Shown here: one piece after another, positions 24,460 to 32,493 of the stretch
How the letters are laid out: each line of letters opens with the position of its first letter
Numbering within the stretch: position 1 is the stretch's first letter
From: Palsa-504 sp963790065
GTDB taxonomy: Bacteria; Actinomycetota; Actinomycetes; Streptosporangiales; Streptosporangiaceae
Length of the DNA: 64,000 nucleotides
NCBI GenBank assembly: GCA_963790065.1
Contig: CAWBNK010000021.1
Span: 1 to 64,000 of the forward strand
Reading direction: 5' to 3'
Program-made: the position numbers and the translations under genes
The notes under the pieces: model-generated
The model's database searches: none
What the model was told of the DNA's origin: nothing
What the model saw: only the letters and a program-made list of their open reading frames with translations

Positions 24460-24510
24460 GGTATTAGCTAAACCCCACTGGGGTATTAGATAAACCTGCC
24501 CAGGGTATTT
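24460..24510. promoter_or_regulatory. 22-bp periodic operator array, possibly for CsoR
   Basis: Two 22-bp units begin with GGTATTAG-N-TAAACC (24460-24481, 24482-24503) and a third is partly present (24504-24510). The first unit contains the G/C palindrome ACCCCACTGGGGT (24472-24484), the kind of dyad bound by CsoR-family repressors. A 22-bp period places proteins on one face of the helix. It lies about 120 bp upstream of the 24343 start. Confidence 0.6.
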
Positions 24511-24530
24511 CTATTCCGGTCGCCGCATTT

Positions 24531-25253
24531 TCAGCTGGTGAAGGTCGGGTCGCCGCCGCGGACCGGCTCGACCCGGCCCTTGGGCTCTTCCCAGTCTTCC
24601 TGGCGGCCGAGGGCGGTCATGTCGAGCAGGACGTAGGCGGCCACGGTGCCCTCGGTGCCGCGGCCGTAGGTCGAGTAGGTGTGGAAGATGTCCTGGCCCT
24701 CGCGCAGGAAGCAGCTGTAGCCGGGCAGCTCGCCGGACACCGCGTCGCCGAGCAGGTCCGGCTCGGGCCGGTAGTTGTACTCCAACGGCCCGCGGGAACG
24801 GTCCGCGGTGACCTGGAAGTCGTAGTTGAAGTCGGTGCCGTAGCTGGAGTACCACGGGACGGACCAGCCGCGCTCGGCGGCCGCGGCGGCGATCTTCTCG
24901 TAGGGCGCGCGGGAGATCAGCACGAAGGTGGTGTCCCTGGTGCCGAGGTGGCCGAACATGGCCGGGGCCATCGCGTTGATGCTGGCGGTGCAGCCGGGGC
25001 AGAGGTGCTGCGAGTCCGGGCCGTACATCACGTGCTGCACGACCAGCTGCCGCTTGCCGCCAAACAGCCCGGCCAGCGTGACCGGCCCGTCCGGGCCCTG
25101 GAACACGTACTCCTGGGCGATCCGGACCATGGGCAGCCTGCGCCGGTCAGCGTTCAGCGTGTCGCGGGCGCGGGTGTACTCCTTCTCCTGCGCCAGCAGC
25201 TGCTTCCTGGCCTCCAGCCATTCATCCCGGGATACGACGTCGGGAAGACTCAT
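24531..25253 (-). CDS. DUF899 thioredoxin-fold protein
   Basis: 240 residues. ATG 25253 is chosen for the AGGAGG six to seven bases upstream and the family N-terminus LPDVVSRDEWLEARKQLLAQ. The DUF899 features are all present: QEYVFQGPDG, VQHVMYGPDSQHLCPGCTAS with CPGC in the thioredoxin CxxC position, RGWSVPWYSSYGTDFNYDF and the C-terminal HTYSTYGRGTEG. These proteins are predicted dithiol-disulfide oxidoreductases of unknown substrate. Its stop is followed by the operator array of the next leftward unit. Confidence 0.9.
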   Translation of the reverse strand: MSLPDVVSRDEWLEARKQLLAQEKEYTRARDTLNADRRRLPMVRIAQEYVFQGPDGPVTLAGLFGGKRQLVVQHVMYGPDSQHLCPGCTASINAMAPAMFGHLGTRDTTFVLISRAPYEKIAAAAAERGWSVPWYSSYGTDFNYDFQVTADRSRGPLEYNYRPEPDLLGDAVSGELPGYSCFLREGQDIFHTYSTYGRGTEGTVAAYVLLDMTALGRQEDWEEPKGRVEPVRGGDPTFTS

Positions 25254-25378
25254 CACGAAACCTCCTGTGATCGGGGACGTAGGTATGACCTCCGCCACAG
25301 GTACGACGAACCGGCGGCCCGGAAATAGACGGTCAACCGCGAGAAAGTTGCCGGAGCGGCCTGTGATTGGCTAGCAGC

Positions 25379-26476
25379 ATGCCCGACGACCAGGTGACCG
25401 GACGGCCTCGCGTCACAGGCCGACTGCGGCTGGCCTTTGCTTGCGTGTCCATTCTGCTCATAGGCGCCGCTGCCGGGTGCAGCGGGTCGTCGGCACCACC
25501 CGGCCCAGGAGCCAGCTCCCCGGCAGGCGGCCAGCCTGCCACCTCACCGTCCAGCGCTGCGCCGGCCTGGGGAGCACCGAGACACCTCGACCACAGCCAA
25601 GGCGAGGAAGACCCGACATCAGTGTCATGCCCATCCGCACGCTTCTGCATGGCCGTGCTTGTATCGGGCTACGCGGCTTCATATAACGGAACCACGTGGA
25701 GCCAGCCCGTCAAGCTATCTTCCTCCGGCGGCGAGCCCGATTCCGTGTCCTGCCCGACCGTCCGCTTCTGCATGGCCGTAGACGCCCGGGACTCAGCCAC
25801 CTTCCTGTTCAACGGCAGCAGGTGGAGTTCCGGCGGTACCGTCCCGAGCACCCAGACGGGCATGGCATCGGTATCGTGCTCGTCACCGAGCTTCTGTGCG
25901 GCCGTTGATAACGGCTCCAGCGCGTTCACGTTCAACGGGACCTCCTGGAGCCCCGCCACGGCCATAGATCCAGCCAACGAACTGAGCACGGTGTCGTGTC
26001 CGAGCGCCAGATTCTGCGCCGCCGTCGACTACGGCCCGGACGTGGTCACCTTCAATGGCACCTCCTGGAGCAAGCCATCCGCCATCGACCCGGGCACCTA
26101 CCTGCAGGCCGTGTCGTGCGCGAGTGCCAGCTTCTGCGTGGCCATTGACCGCAAGGGGGACGCGCTCACGTTCAACGGCAGCACCTGGAGCGCGCCCGTC
26201 AACGCCAATCCGGACGGTCTCACCATGGGGGAGGGCGGTATCTCCTGGCCGGTGGTGTCGTGCCCGGCCAGTAACTTCTGCGCCGCCGTCGACGGCGAAG
26301 GGGGGAACGTGGTCACCTTCGACGGCACCACTTGGACCGCGCCCGTCACCATCGACTCCAAGGCCGCCGGCTCTCTCAACGGACCGGTCCTTATCTTCCT
26401 GATGTCGGTGTCCTGCCCGTCCGCCACGTTCTGCGTGGCCGGCGACACCACCGGGGATGCGTTCGTCCGAAGCTAA
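25379..26476 (+). CDS. Secreted lipoprotein with seven-fold Cys-pair repeats
   Basis: 365 residues from ATG 25379. A lipoprotein signal ends at Cys34 (LLIGAAAGC), then a Ser/Pro/Gly linker, then about seven repeats of roughly 40 residues with the core VSCPSARFCAAVD and TFNGTSWS. Each repeat has a Cys-x5-Cys pair and a strand pattern suggesting a seven-bladed beta-propeller with a disulfide in each blade. It faces outward and is unrelated to known enzymes I recognise. It is transcribed away from the DUF899 gene and toward csoR. Ligand or polysaccharide binding is a guess. Confidence 0.8.
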   Translation: MPDDQVTGRPRVTGRLRLAFACVSILLIGAAAGCSGSSAPPGPGASSPAGGQPATSPSSAAPAWGAPRHLDHSQGEEDPTSVSCPSARFCMAVLVSGYAASYNGTTWSQPVKLSSSGGEPDSVSCPTVRFCMAVDARDSATFLFNGSRWSSGGTVPSTQTGMASVSCSSPSFCAAVDNGSSAFTFNGTSWSPATAIDPANELSTVSCPSARFCAAVDYGPDVVTFNGTSWSKPSAIDPGTYLQAVSCASASFCVAIDRKGDALTFNGSTWSAPVNANPDGLTMGEGGISWPVVSCPASNFCAAVDGEGGNVVTFDGTTWTAPVTIDSKAAGSLNGPVLIFLMSVSCPSATFCVAGDTTGDAFVRS

Positions 26477-26495
26477 TGGAAGCGGCGGGCGAGGG

Positions 26496-26777
26496 TTAGG
26501 AGCGGACCAGGCGGGCGATGGCTTCTGAGGCTTCTTTGACCTTGTCGGTGGCTTCCGGGCCGCCATCTTCGATGGCCTGGGTGACGCAGTGGCCGAGGTG
26601 GTCTTCGACCAGGCCGAGGGCGACGGCCTGCAGGGCCCGGGTCACGGCGGACACCTGGGTCAGGATGTCGATGCAGTAGGTGTCGTTTTCCACCATGCGC
26701 TGCAGCCCGCGTACCTGGCCCTCGATGCGGCGCAGCCGCTTGAGATATGCGTCCTTGTCCTGGGTGTACCCGCGCAT
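26496..26777 (-). CDS. csoR: CsoR-family copper-sensing repressor
   Basis: 93 residues from ATG 26777. The all-helical DUF156 fold begins YLKRLRRIEGQVRGLQRMVE, and the Cu(I) ligand set is complete: Cys35, His60 and Cys64, the C-x24-H-x3-C spacing of true copper sensors, not the RcnR or FrmR patterns. It should release DNA when Cu(I) binds. The best operator candidate in the window is the array at 24460-24510. Divergent from the folate genes at 26823. Confidence 0.93.
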   Translation of the reverse strand: MRGYTQDKDAYLKRLRRIEGQVRGLQRMVENDTYCIDILTQVSAVTRALQAVALGLVEDHLGHCVTQAIEDGGPEATDKVKEASEAIARLVRS

Positions 26778-26822
26778 AACCCAACTGTACGGGCTGAACG
26801 GCACGCGCGGTAACCTCACGGA

Positions 26823-27449
26823 ATGCGCGATCAGACGATCACGGAGTTCCTCGACCAGCTCGCGGCCCGGGTGCCCGCGCCCGGCGGGGGTGCGACCGCG
26901 GCGCTGCACGCGGCGCAGGCCGCGGCGCTGCTGGCCATGGTGGCCCGCTACAGCGACGGCGCCAAGTACGACGCCGCCGTGATGGAGCACGTCATCACCG
27001 AGGCCGACGAACTGCGCAGCGACGCCCTGACCCTGGCCGAGATGGACGCCGCGGCGTTCAGCGCGGTGACCGACGCCTACGCGCTGCCCAAGGGAACCGA
27101 GGAGGAGAAACAGGCGCGTTCGGCGGCCATCGCGGAGGCGCTGGGCGGGGCCGCGCGGCCGCCGGCCGACGTGGTCCGGATCTCGCTGCTGCTGGTCGCG
27201 CTGGCCGAGGAGCTGCTGCCGACCGGGAACAAGAACGTGATCACGGACGTGGCCGCGGCGGCCGAGGCGGCCCGCGCGGCGACCGTCACCGCGCTGGTCA
27301 ACATCGAGGTCAACCTGCGCGGCATCGCCGACGAGACGGTCCGGGGCGACATCGCGTCCATGGCCATGGTGGCCGAGGAGGTCACCGCCCGCGCCGACCG
27401 GATCGTGGCCGCGGTGCGCGAGGAGATCAGCCCGGAGCCCAGCGTATGA
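26823..27449 (+). CDS. fchA: Cyclodeaminase/cyclohydrolase family protein (FchA-like)
   Basis: 208 residues. The family N-terminus TITEFLDQLAARVPAPGGGA and the long helices are those of the formiminotetrahydrofolate cyclodeaminase fold. Stand-alone versions such as clostridial FchA are methenyltetrahydrofolate cyclohydrolases. Its stop overlaps the start of a folD-like gene (ATGA), so the two act together in one-carbon metabolism. The divergence of the FolD partner makes the cyclohydrolase role likely. Confidence 0.88.
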   Translation: MRDQTITEFLDQLAARVPAPGGGATAALHAAQAAALLAMVARYSDGAKYDAAVMEHVITEADELRSDALTLAEMDAAAFSAVTDAYALPKGTEEEKQARSAAIAEALGGAARPPADVVRISLLLVALAEELLPTGNKNVITDVAAAAEAARAATVTALVNIEVNLRGIADETVRGDIASMAMVAEEVTARADRIVAAVREEISPEPSV

Positions 27450-28288
27450 CGTTGCTGTCCGGGCGCGAGCTGGCGGCGGACATCCGGGCCAGGACCGCAG
27501 CCGCGGCGGCGGAACTGGCCGCCACCGGGCGCCCGCCCCGGCTGACCGTGGTGGCGGCCACCGACGACGAGGCCACCGCCTGGTACGTACGGTCGATCGC
27601 GTCGGCGGCGGCCAAAGCCGGGATCGGCTGCGAGGTCGAGGACCTAGGCCCGCAGGCCACCGCGGCGGGCATCGAGGCCCAGCTGCGGGCGCTGTCGCAG
27701 GACCCGACCGTGGACGGCATCATCCTGCAGACCCCGCTGCCGGGCGGCGCCCGCCTGGCCGAACTAGCCGCCGCCATCGACCCGGCCAAAGATGTTGACG
27801 GGGCCAACCCGGTCTCGCTCGGACGGCTGATGACCGGCCTGCCGACCTTCGCGCCGGCCACGGCCGAGGCCGTGCTGCGGCTGCTCGATCATCACCAGGT
27901 GCCGCTGGAGGGACGGCGGGCGGTGGTGGTGGGGCGTTCGGCCGTGGTGGGCAAGCCGGTGGCGCACCTGCTGCTCGACCGGAACGCCACGGTCACCATC
28001 TGCCACTCCCGGACCCGGGACCTAGCCGCCGTGACGGCGGAGGCCGAGGTCCTGGTGGTGGCGGCGGGCCGCATCGGCATGATCGGCCCGGACTACGTCG
28101 CCCCCGGCGCCACGGTGATCGACGTGGGGACCAACGCCACGCCCGACGGGGGGCTGGCCGGCGACGTGGACCCGAAGGTGGCCGACGTCGCGGGCGGGCT
28201 CACCCCCGTGCCCGGCGGGGTGGGGCCGGTGACGACCGCACTGCTGCTGCGGCACGTCACCGACGCGGCGACCGCGGCGCGCCGGTAG
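27446..28288 (+). CDS. FolD-like methylenetetrahydrofolate dehydrogenase lacking the cyclohydrolase lysine
   Basis: 280 residues. NADP-binding and folate-site motifs are kept (VDGIILQTPLPG, DPAKDVDGANP, VVVGRSAVVGKPVAHLL, PVPGGVGPVTTALLL). The catalytic YVxxK motif reads YVRSI (Tyr47, Ile51), so the Lys needed for cyclohydrolase chemistry in bifunctional FolD is absent. The PCTP motif also reads PATA. Translationally coupled to FchA, which would supply the missing step. Expected reaction: 5,10-methylene-THF to 5,10-methenyl-THF with NAD(P). Confidence 0.88.
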   Translation: MTLLSGRELAADIRARTAAAAAELAATGRPPRLTVVAATDDEATAWYVRSIASAAAKAGIGCEVEDLGPQATAAGIEAQLRALSQDPTVDGIILQTPLPGGARLAELAAAIDPAKDVDGANPVSLGRLMTGLPTFAPATAEAVLRLLDHHQVPLEGRRAVVVGRSAVVGKPVAHLLLDRNATVTICHSRTRDLAAVTAEAEVLVVAAGRIGMIGPDYVAPGATVIDVGTNATPDGGLAGDVDPKVADVAGGLTPVPGGVGPVTTALLLRHVTDAATAARR

Positions 28289-28310
28289 GAGGCGGGCGGG
28301 ACAAGTAGAG

Positions 28311-28357
28311 CCACGGACCGTTCGGCATAAGAATCATGGGGCCCGAACGGTCCCTGG
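28311..28357. terminator. Palindrome family A between convergent genes
   Basis: The arm CCACGGACCGTTCGGC (28311-28326) pairs with a nearly perfect inverse copy ending at 28357, 8 bp from the stop of the leftward XRE gene and 23 bp after the folD stop. The convergent position supports a terminator role. Confidence 0.7.
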
Positions 28358-28364
28358 TGCGTGC

Positions 28365-28736
28365 TCAGCCCAGCATGCTGCGGTAGACCGCGATGAGGGC
28401 GGCCTTCTGCTCGTCCGACAGGCGCGGGTCGCCGCGGATGGTGTCCTCGGTCTTCGGCTCGCCGGACTCCGGAGCGGGCTCGGTGCCGTTGGCGGCGGCC
28501 GCTTCGATCAGGCCGGCCTGGGCCATCAGCGTTTCCGCGGAAACGTTGAGGGCGTCGGAGATGGCCTTGAGCACGCGGACCGAGGGCTGGTGCAGGCCGC
28601 GCTCGACCTGGCTGAGGTACGGGTTGGACAGGTGGGTCAGCTCCGCGAGCTGGCGGAGCGACAGGTTGGCCATCTGCCGCTGGGTGCGGATGAAGGCGCC
28701 GAGCGCCTTCCGCTGGGTCTCCCACGGATCTATCAC
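28365..28736 (-). CDS. XRE-family regulator of the PHA/phasin cluster
   Basis: 123 residues from GTG 28736, with GGGGAGG at good distance. Helix-turn-helix of the Xre/Cro type (LRQLAELTHLSNPYLSQVER, then GLHQPSVRVLKAISDALNVS), followed by an acidic linker and a short C-terminal helix (DEQKAALIAVYRSML). Genes of this kind stand beside phasin-like genes in actinobacteria. Both its own upstream region and that of the phasin gene contain ACCAAGCA, a candidate shared operator. Confidence 0.88.
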   Translation of the reverse strand: MIDPWETQRKALGAFIRTQRQMANLSLRQLAELTHLSNPYLSQVERGLHQPSVRVLKAISDALNVSAETLMAQAGLIEAAAANGTEPAPESGEPKTEDTIRGDPRLSDEQKAALIAVYRSMLG

Positions 28737-28750
28737 TGGCCACCTCCCCT

Positions 28751-28763
28751 TTGCTTGGTGCTA
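28751..28763 (-). promoter_or_regulatory. Candidate XRE operator (first site)
   Basis: Read leftward, the sequence ACCAAGCAAAG lies just upstream of the XRE ribosome binding site. A near copy, ACCAAGCAGAG, lies at 29172-29182 upstream of the phasin gene, together with a CAAGC-N5-GCTTG dyad at about 29193. Sharing between the two promoters suggests autoregulation and phasin control. Confidence 0.4.
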
Positions 28764-28769
28764 ACTCTA

Positions 28770-28821
28770 GTACGCGGCAGCGCAGCGTTCATTTGGCTTG
28801 GACTCCGGCGCTGCCGCGTAC
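28770..28821. terminator. 14-bp perfect hairpin after the phasin gene
   Basis: GTACGCGGCAGCGC (28770-28783) and its perfect inverse (28808-28821) flank a 24-base loop, 15 bp beyond the stop of the leftward phasin gene. It probably ends or attenuates transcription before the XRE gene. Confidence 0.6.
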
Positions 28822-28835
28822 GTGTGCTGCTGCGC

Positions 28836-29123
28836 TCAGGCCTTGGACTTGTCGCCGGGGGTCAAGGCGGCAGTGGCCTTGAGGACTTCCTCGGCGAACT
28901 TGCGCTGGCTGGCCAGCAGCTGCTCGGCGAAGTCGTAGGCTCCGGCCACGATCTCTTCCGGCTTGGGCAGCTTGTCCGAGAACGGGACCTGCACGGACGG
29001 CATCTTCGGGGTGATGGACTGGACGGTCTCGACCCAGGACTTGATGGCGTCCAGGACGGTCTCCTGGCTCTTGCGGACGGTGTTGATGATCTCTTCCTGC
29101 ACTTGCTGCGGGGTGTTCGGCAT
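28836..29123 (-). CDS. Phasin-like granule-associated protein
   Basis: 95 residues from ATG 29123. A short, amphipathic, helical protein (VRKSQETVLDAIKSWVETVQ and KPEEIVAGAYDFAEQLLASQ, then a helix ending with Lys) with the phasin composition and no Cys. Phasins coat polyhydroxyalkanoate granules. The neighbours (XRE, thiolase, a PHA synthase fragment) support that role. Since the synthase nearby is truncated, granules may depend on a synthase elsewhere or not form. Confidence 0.75.
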   Translation of the reverse strand: MPNTPQQVQEEIINTVRKSQETVLDAIKSWVETVQSITPKMPSVQVPFSDKLPKPEEIVAGAYDFAEQLLASQRKFAEEVLKATAALTPGDKSKA

Positions 29124-29251
29124 AGTGACCTCTCTTAAGTTTCTGTTTCGTGGCTTGCTGTTGCTAACTATACCAAGCAGAGATTGGGATGTCAAGCATG
29201 ACGCTTGGCATGCCTAGCGGCGGGTGCGCGCCCGGATGGGGCGCGCACGGT

Positions 29252-29330
29252 GGGTCAGGTGCGTTCGGCCGGGGTAGCTGCGGGGGTCAGGTGCGTTCGG
29301 CCGGGGTAGGTGCGGGGGGTCAGGTGCGTT
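29252..29330. repeat. 32-33 bp tandem repeat spanning the thiolase stop codon
   Basis: Units starting GGGTCAGGTGCGTTCG lie at 29252, 29284 and 29317. The third contains the real end of the thiolase gene (stop at 29320-29322). The first two are duplicated copies of that end, with GCCGGGGTAG-type filler. Confidence 0.8.
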
Positions 29331-30498
29331 CGATGATGGCGGCGATGCCCTGGCCGCCGCCGATGCACATGGTGGCCAGGGCGTAGCGGCTGCCGGTGCG
29401 GGCGAGTTCGTACAGGGACTTGACGGCCAGGATGGCGCCGGTAGCGCCGATGGGGTGGCCGAGGGAGACGCCGCTGCCGTTCGGGTTGGTGCGCTCGAGC
29501 GGCAGGTCGAGTTCCCGGGCCACGGCCAGCGCCTGGGCGGCGAAGGCCTCGTTGACCTCGAAGACGTCGATGTCCTCGAGCTTGACCCCGGTGCGGTCGA
29601 GCACCTTGCGGGTGGCGGGCACCGGGCCCATGCCCATGATCCGCGGCTCGACGCCGGCGTGGGCGTAGCCGACCAGCCGGCCCATGGGGGTCAGGCCGCT
29701 GCGCCGGACATAGGACTCGGAGGCCAGGACCACGGCCGCGGCGGCGTCGTTGATGCCGGACGCGTTGCCCGCGGTGACCGTGCCGTCCTGGGCGAAGGCG
29801 GGGCGGAGCCTGGCCATGTCCTCGACGCTGACCTCGGGCCTGATGTGCTCGTCGTTCTCGACGACCGTGGTGCCCTTGCGGCCGGCGATCTCGACCGGGA
29901 CGATCTGCTCCTTGAAGTAGCCCGCGGCCGCGGCGGCCGCGGCCCGGCGGTGGCTCTCGGCGGCCAGGGCGTCCTGGTCGGCCCGGCTCACGTGGAAGTC
30001 GGTGGCCACGTTCTCAGCGGTCACGCCCATGTGGCAGGCGTCGAACGGGTCGGTCAGCGCGCCGACCATGGGGTCGATGGCCTCGCCGTCGTTCATCCGC
30101 TGGCCCCAGCGCATGGCGGGCAGCCAGTAGGGGGCGCGGCTCATCGACTCGGCGCCGCCCGCCACGGCGACCTCGCAGTCGCCCAGCATGATGGCCTGGG
30201 CGGCGGACACGATGGCCTGCAGTCCGCTGCCGCACAGCCGGTTGAGGGTCAGCGCGGGCGTGCCGTACGGAAGGCCGCCGTTGAGCGCGGCCACCCGGGA
30301 CAGGTACATGTCCCGCTTCTCGGTGTGGATCACGTTGCCGAACACCACGTGGCCGACGTCGGCCGGGTCGGTGCCCGCCCGGCTGACGGATTCGCGCACT
30401 ACCTGCGCGGCCAGGTCACAAGGCGGGACGGAGGCCAGGCCGCCGCCGTACCTGCCGATCGGGGTGCGGACGGCGGACAGGAAGTAGACCTCTGGCAT
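29320..30498 (-). CDS. Acetyl-CoA acetyltransferase (thiolase)
   Basis: 392 residues from ATG 30498 (AGGGGAG upstream). Catalytic residues are intact: nucleophile Cys89 (NRLCGSGLQAI), the NEAFAAQ motif, His in GVSLGHPIGATGA and the second Cys in MCIGGGQG. Degradative and biosynthetic thiolases are alike in sequence. The position beside a phasin gene and divergent from a PHA synthase gene favours condensation of two acetyl-CoA to acetoacetyl-CoA for PHA, as PhaA does. A role in acyl degradation is not excluded. Confidence 0.92.
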   Translation of the reverse strand: MPEVYFLSAVRTPIGRYGGGLASVPPCDLAAQVVRESVSRAGTDPADVGHVVFGNVIHTEKRDMYLSRVAALNGGLPYGTPALTLNRLCGSGLQAIVSAAQAIMLGDCEVAVAGGAESMSRAPYWLPAMRWGQRMNDGEAIDPMVGALTDPFDACHMGVTAENVATDFHVSRADQDALAAESHRRAAAAAAAGYFKEQIVPVEIAGRKGTTVVENDEHIRPEVSVEDMARLRPAFAQDGTVTAGNASGINDAAAAVVLASESYVRRSGLTPMGRLVGYAHAGVEPRIMGMGPVPATRKVLDRTGVKLEDIDVFEVNEAFAAQALAVARELDLPLERTNPNGSGVSLGHPIGATGAILAVKSLYELARTGSRYALATMCIGGGQGIAAIIERT

Positions 30499-30667
30499 GT
30501 TCTCCCCTGAGTAGCTGCGCCTATTCGTTCCTTCATGCTTGCCCAGCGGACAGCTTCCCGCAACGGAGAACCCGAACTCGATTCGCTTTTCACCCAGTAG
30601 ACGATCGTCTTGACCGCGGGCCGCCCGGGTGGCAAAAGTGTGGCTAGGGGATGGCCCGGGAGGCGTC

Positions 30668-31672
30668 ATGGACAATTTCGAGGTACCGGCCGGCGCCCTG
30701 GGCGACGCGGCTGAGGCAGTGGCCCGCATGCTGCCGTTCGACATGACCGGCGCGCTGAGCGACCTGGTCAGCCCGGTCGCGCTGGCCCGGGACCTGCCCT
30801 GGCTGACCGGGGAGCTGACCAAGATCGCGTTCGGCCAGTCGGACATCTGGTTCTCGCCGCGGGACAAGCGGTTCGCCGACGAGGCGTGGCAGAAGGTGCC
30901 TTACTTCCGCATGCTGGGCCAGTCCTACCGGCTGTTCGAGCTGTGGATGGACCGGCTGTGCGAGAACATGACCGGCTCCTGGGAGGCCAAGGCGCGGGCC
31001 AGGTTCGCGGCCGACGTCATGACCGCCACCCTGTCCCCCACCAACTACCTGGCCACCAACCCGGCCGCGCTGCGCAAGGCGACCGAGACCGGTGGCATGT
31101 CGCTGCTGGCGGGCGCCCAGAACATGCTGCGCGACCTGGCCCGCGGCGGGATGCCCTCGGCCGCGGACCGCACGTCGTTCAAGGTGGGCGAGAACCTGGC
31201 GTGTACCCCGGGCGCCGTGGTGTACCGGGAAGAGATGTTCGAGCTGCTGCAGTACGCCCCGACCACGCCGCGGGTGCGGACCCGGCCGCTGGTGATCGTT
31301 CCGCCGCAGGTCAACAGGTACTACATCCTGGACCTGGCGCCGGGCCGGTCGCTGGTGGAGTTCGCGGTCAGCCAGGGCGTGCAGGTGTTCATGGTCGTCT
31401 GGCGGAACCCGAGCGCGCTGCTTGGACACGGCCAGTGGGGCCTGGCGGACTACATCGCGGCCCAGGAGCGGGCCGCCGGGGTGGTCCGCGCGATCACCCG
31501 CAGCCGGAAGCTGAGCTGGCTGGGGCTGTGCGCGGGCGGCATGACCACCGCGTTGACGACCGCTGGCCGGGCTTGCGGGCCGGCAACCTTTGCTCTTGCT
31601 AACCATCGCGTGATACAGCTGCGACCTGATCGAGATATGTCGGTCCTAGGGGCCGACGGTACCCGGCCCTAA
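30668..31672 (+). pseudogene. phaC: Polyhydroxyalkanoate synthase, C-terminally truncated
   Basis: ATG 30668 opens 334 codons. The N-terminal domain (KRFADEAWQKVPYFRMLGQS, SPTNYLATNPAALRKA) and the beginning of the hydrolase domain up to the nucleophile (LGLCAGGMTTAL, Cys288) match PhaC. About 15 residues later family similarity stops and 30 unrelated residues lead to TAA 31672. The usual enzyme is near 550-600 residues. The catalytic Asp and His and the whole cap are missing, so it cannot polymerise hydroxyacyl-CoA. The deletion end lies just before the L,D-transpeptidase promoter region. Confidence 0.85.
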
Positions 31673-31733
31673 TCTTGGGGTATCTAGGGGCTAGTGGGGC
31701 TTCAGGTTGCCCCGGAGTGGGCGGAGGGTCGCG

Positions 31734-32447
31734 ATGCGACGGCTGTGGATGTCTGCTTTGCTGGCGCCGGTGGTGGCGCTGGCGATCCCGGTCGCGGCCT
31801 CGGCCGCGCCGTCGGCGCCCGCCGCGCCGGCCGTAGCGGCGGCGCCCGCGCATGCCATGCAGCTGGCCGGCATGACCCGCCATCAGGTCAGGGTGCTGCA
31901 GCGGCGGCTGGCCGCGCTGAAGTACTACCCGGGCCCGATCAACGGGATCTTCGGCATCGACACCCAGGAAGCGGTCTGGGCGTTCCAGGAGACCCAGGGG
32001 CTGCCGGGCGCGGACTACGTGAGCTCGAAGATGGAGAAGGCGCTGGCCAATCCGCGGGCACCGAAGGTGCTTGACCGCGCGGCCGGAGGCAACCGGGTCG
32101 AGGTCAACATCAGGGACGAGGTACTCGTCCTGTACCACAACAACGCGATCGAGCTGATCAGCCACGTCTCGACCGGCGGTCACTACTACTACGACGGCGG
32201 CGCGTTCGCCGTCACGCCGACCGGGAACTTCCGCACCGTGGTCTTCCTGGCCGGCTGGGTCACGGTGCCGCTGGGTGAGATGTACAACCCGGTGTTCTTC
32301 ATCGGCACCGAGTTCGCCATCCACGGCGACACCTACGTGCCGCTGCAGCCCGTATCGCACGGCTGCGTGCGCATCCCGATGGACGTCGCGGCGTTCTTCC
32401 ACACGCTGGTGAAGGTCCCGGGCGAGCCGGTCATCGTCCGCGACTAA
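31734..32447 (+). CDS. L,D-transpeptidase with peptidoglycan-binding domain
   Basis: 237 residues from ATG 31734 with GGAGGG upstream. Signal peptide (LWMSALLAPVVALAIPVAAS), then a PG_binding_1 domain (HQVRVLQRRLAALKYYPGPI, INGIFGIDTQEAV), then a YkuD domain whose active site FAIHGDTYVP and PVSHGCVRIPMD holds the nucleophile Cys211 with the conserved His and Arg. It forms 3-3 cross-links in peptidoglycan or attaches proteins to it, outside the membrane. Its 3' end touches a 22-bp duplication that belongs to the convergent GNAT gene. Confidence 0.93.
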   Translation: MRRLWMSALLAPVVALAIPVAASAAPSAPAAPAVAAAPAHAMQLAGMTRHQVRVLQRRLAALKYYPGPINGIFGIDTQEAVWAFQETQGLPGADYVSSKMEKALANPRAPKVLDRAAGGNRVEVNIRDEVLVLYHNNAIELISHVSTGGHYYYDGGAFAVTPTGNFRTVVFLAGWVTVPLGEMYNPVFFIGTEFAIHGDTYVPLQPVSHGCVRIPMDVAAFFHTLVKVPGEPVIVRD

Positions 32448-32449
32448 CC

Positions 32450-32493
32450 GGAGGTTACCTGCGCCACATGTGGAGGTTACCTGCGCCACATGT
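32450..32493. repeat. 22-bp perfect tandem duplication spanning the GNAT stop codon
   Basis: 32450-32471 and 32472-32493 are identical. The unit contains, read leftward, the last codons of the GNAT gene (YMWRR) and its TAA (32477-32479), so the duplicated copy carries a second, silent gene end. Confidence 0.9.
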
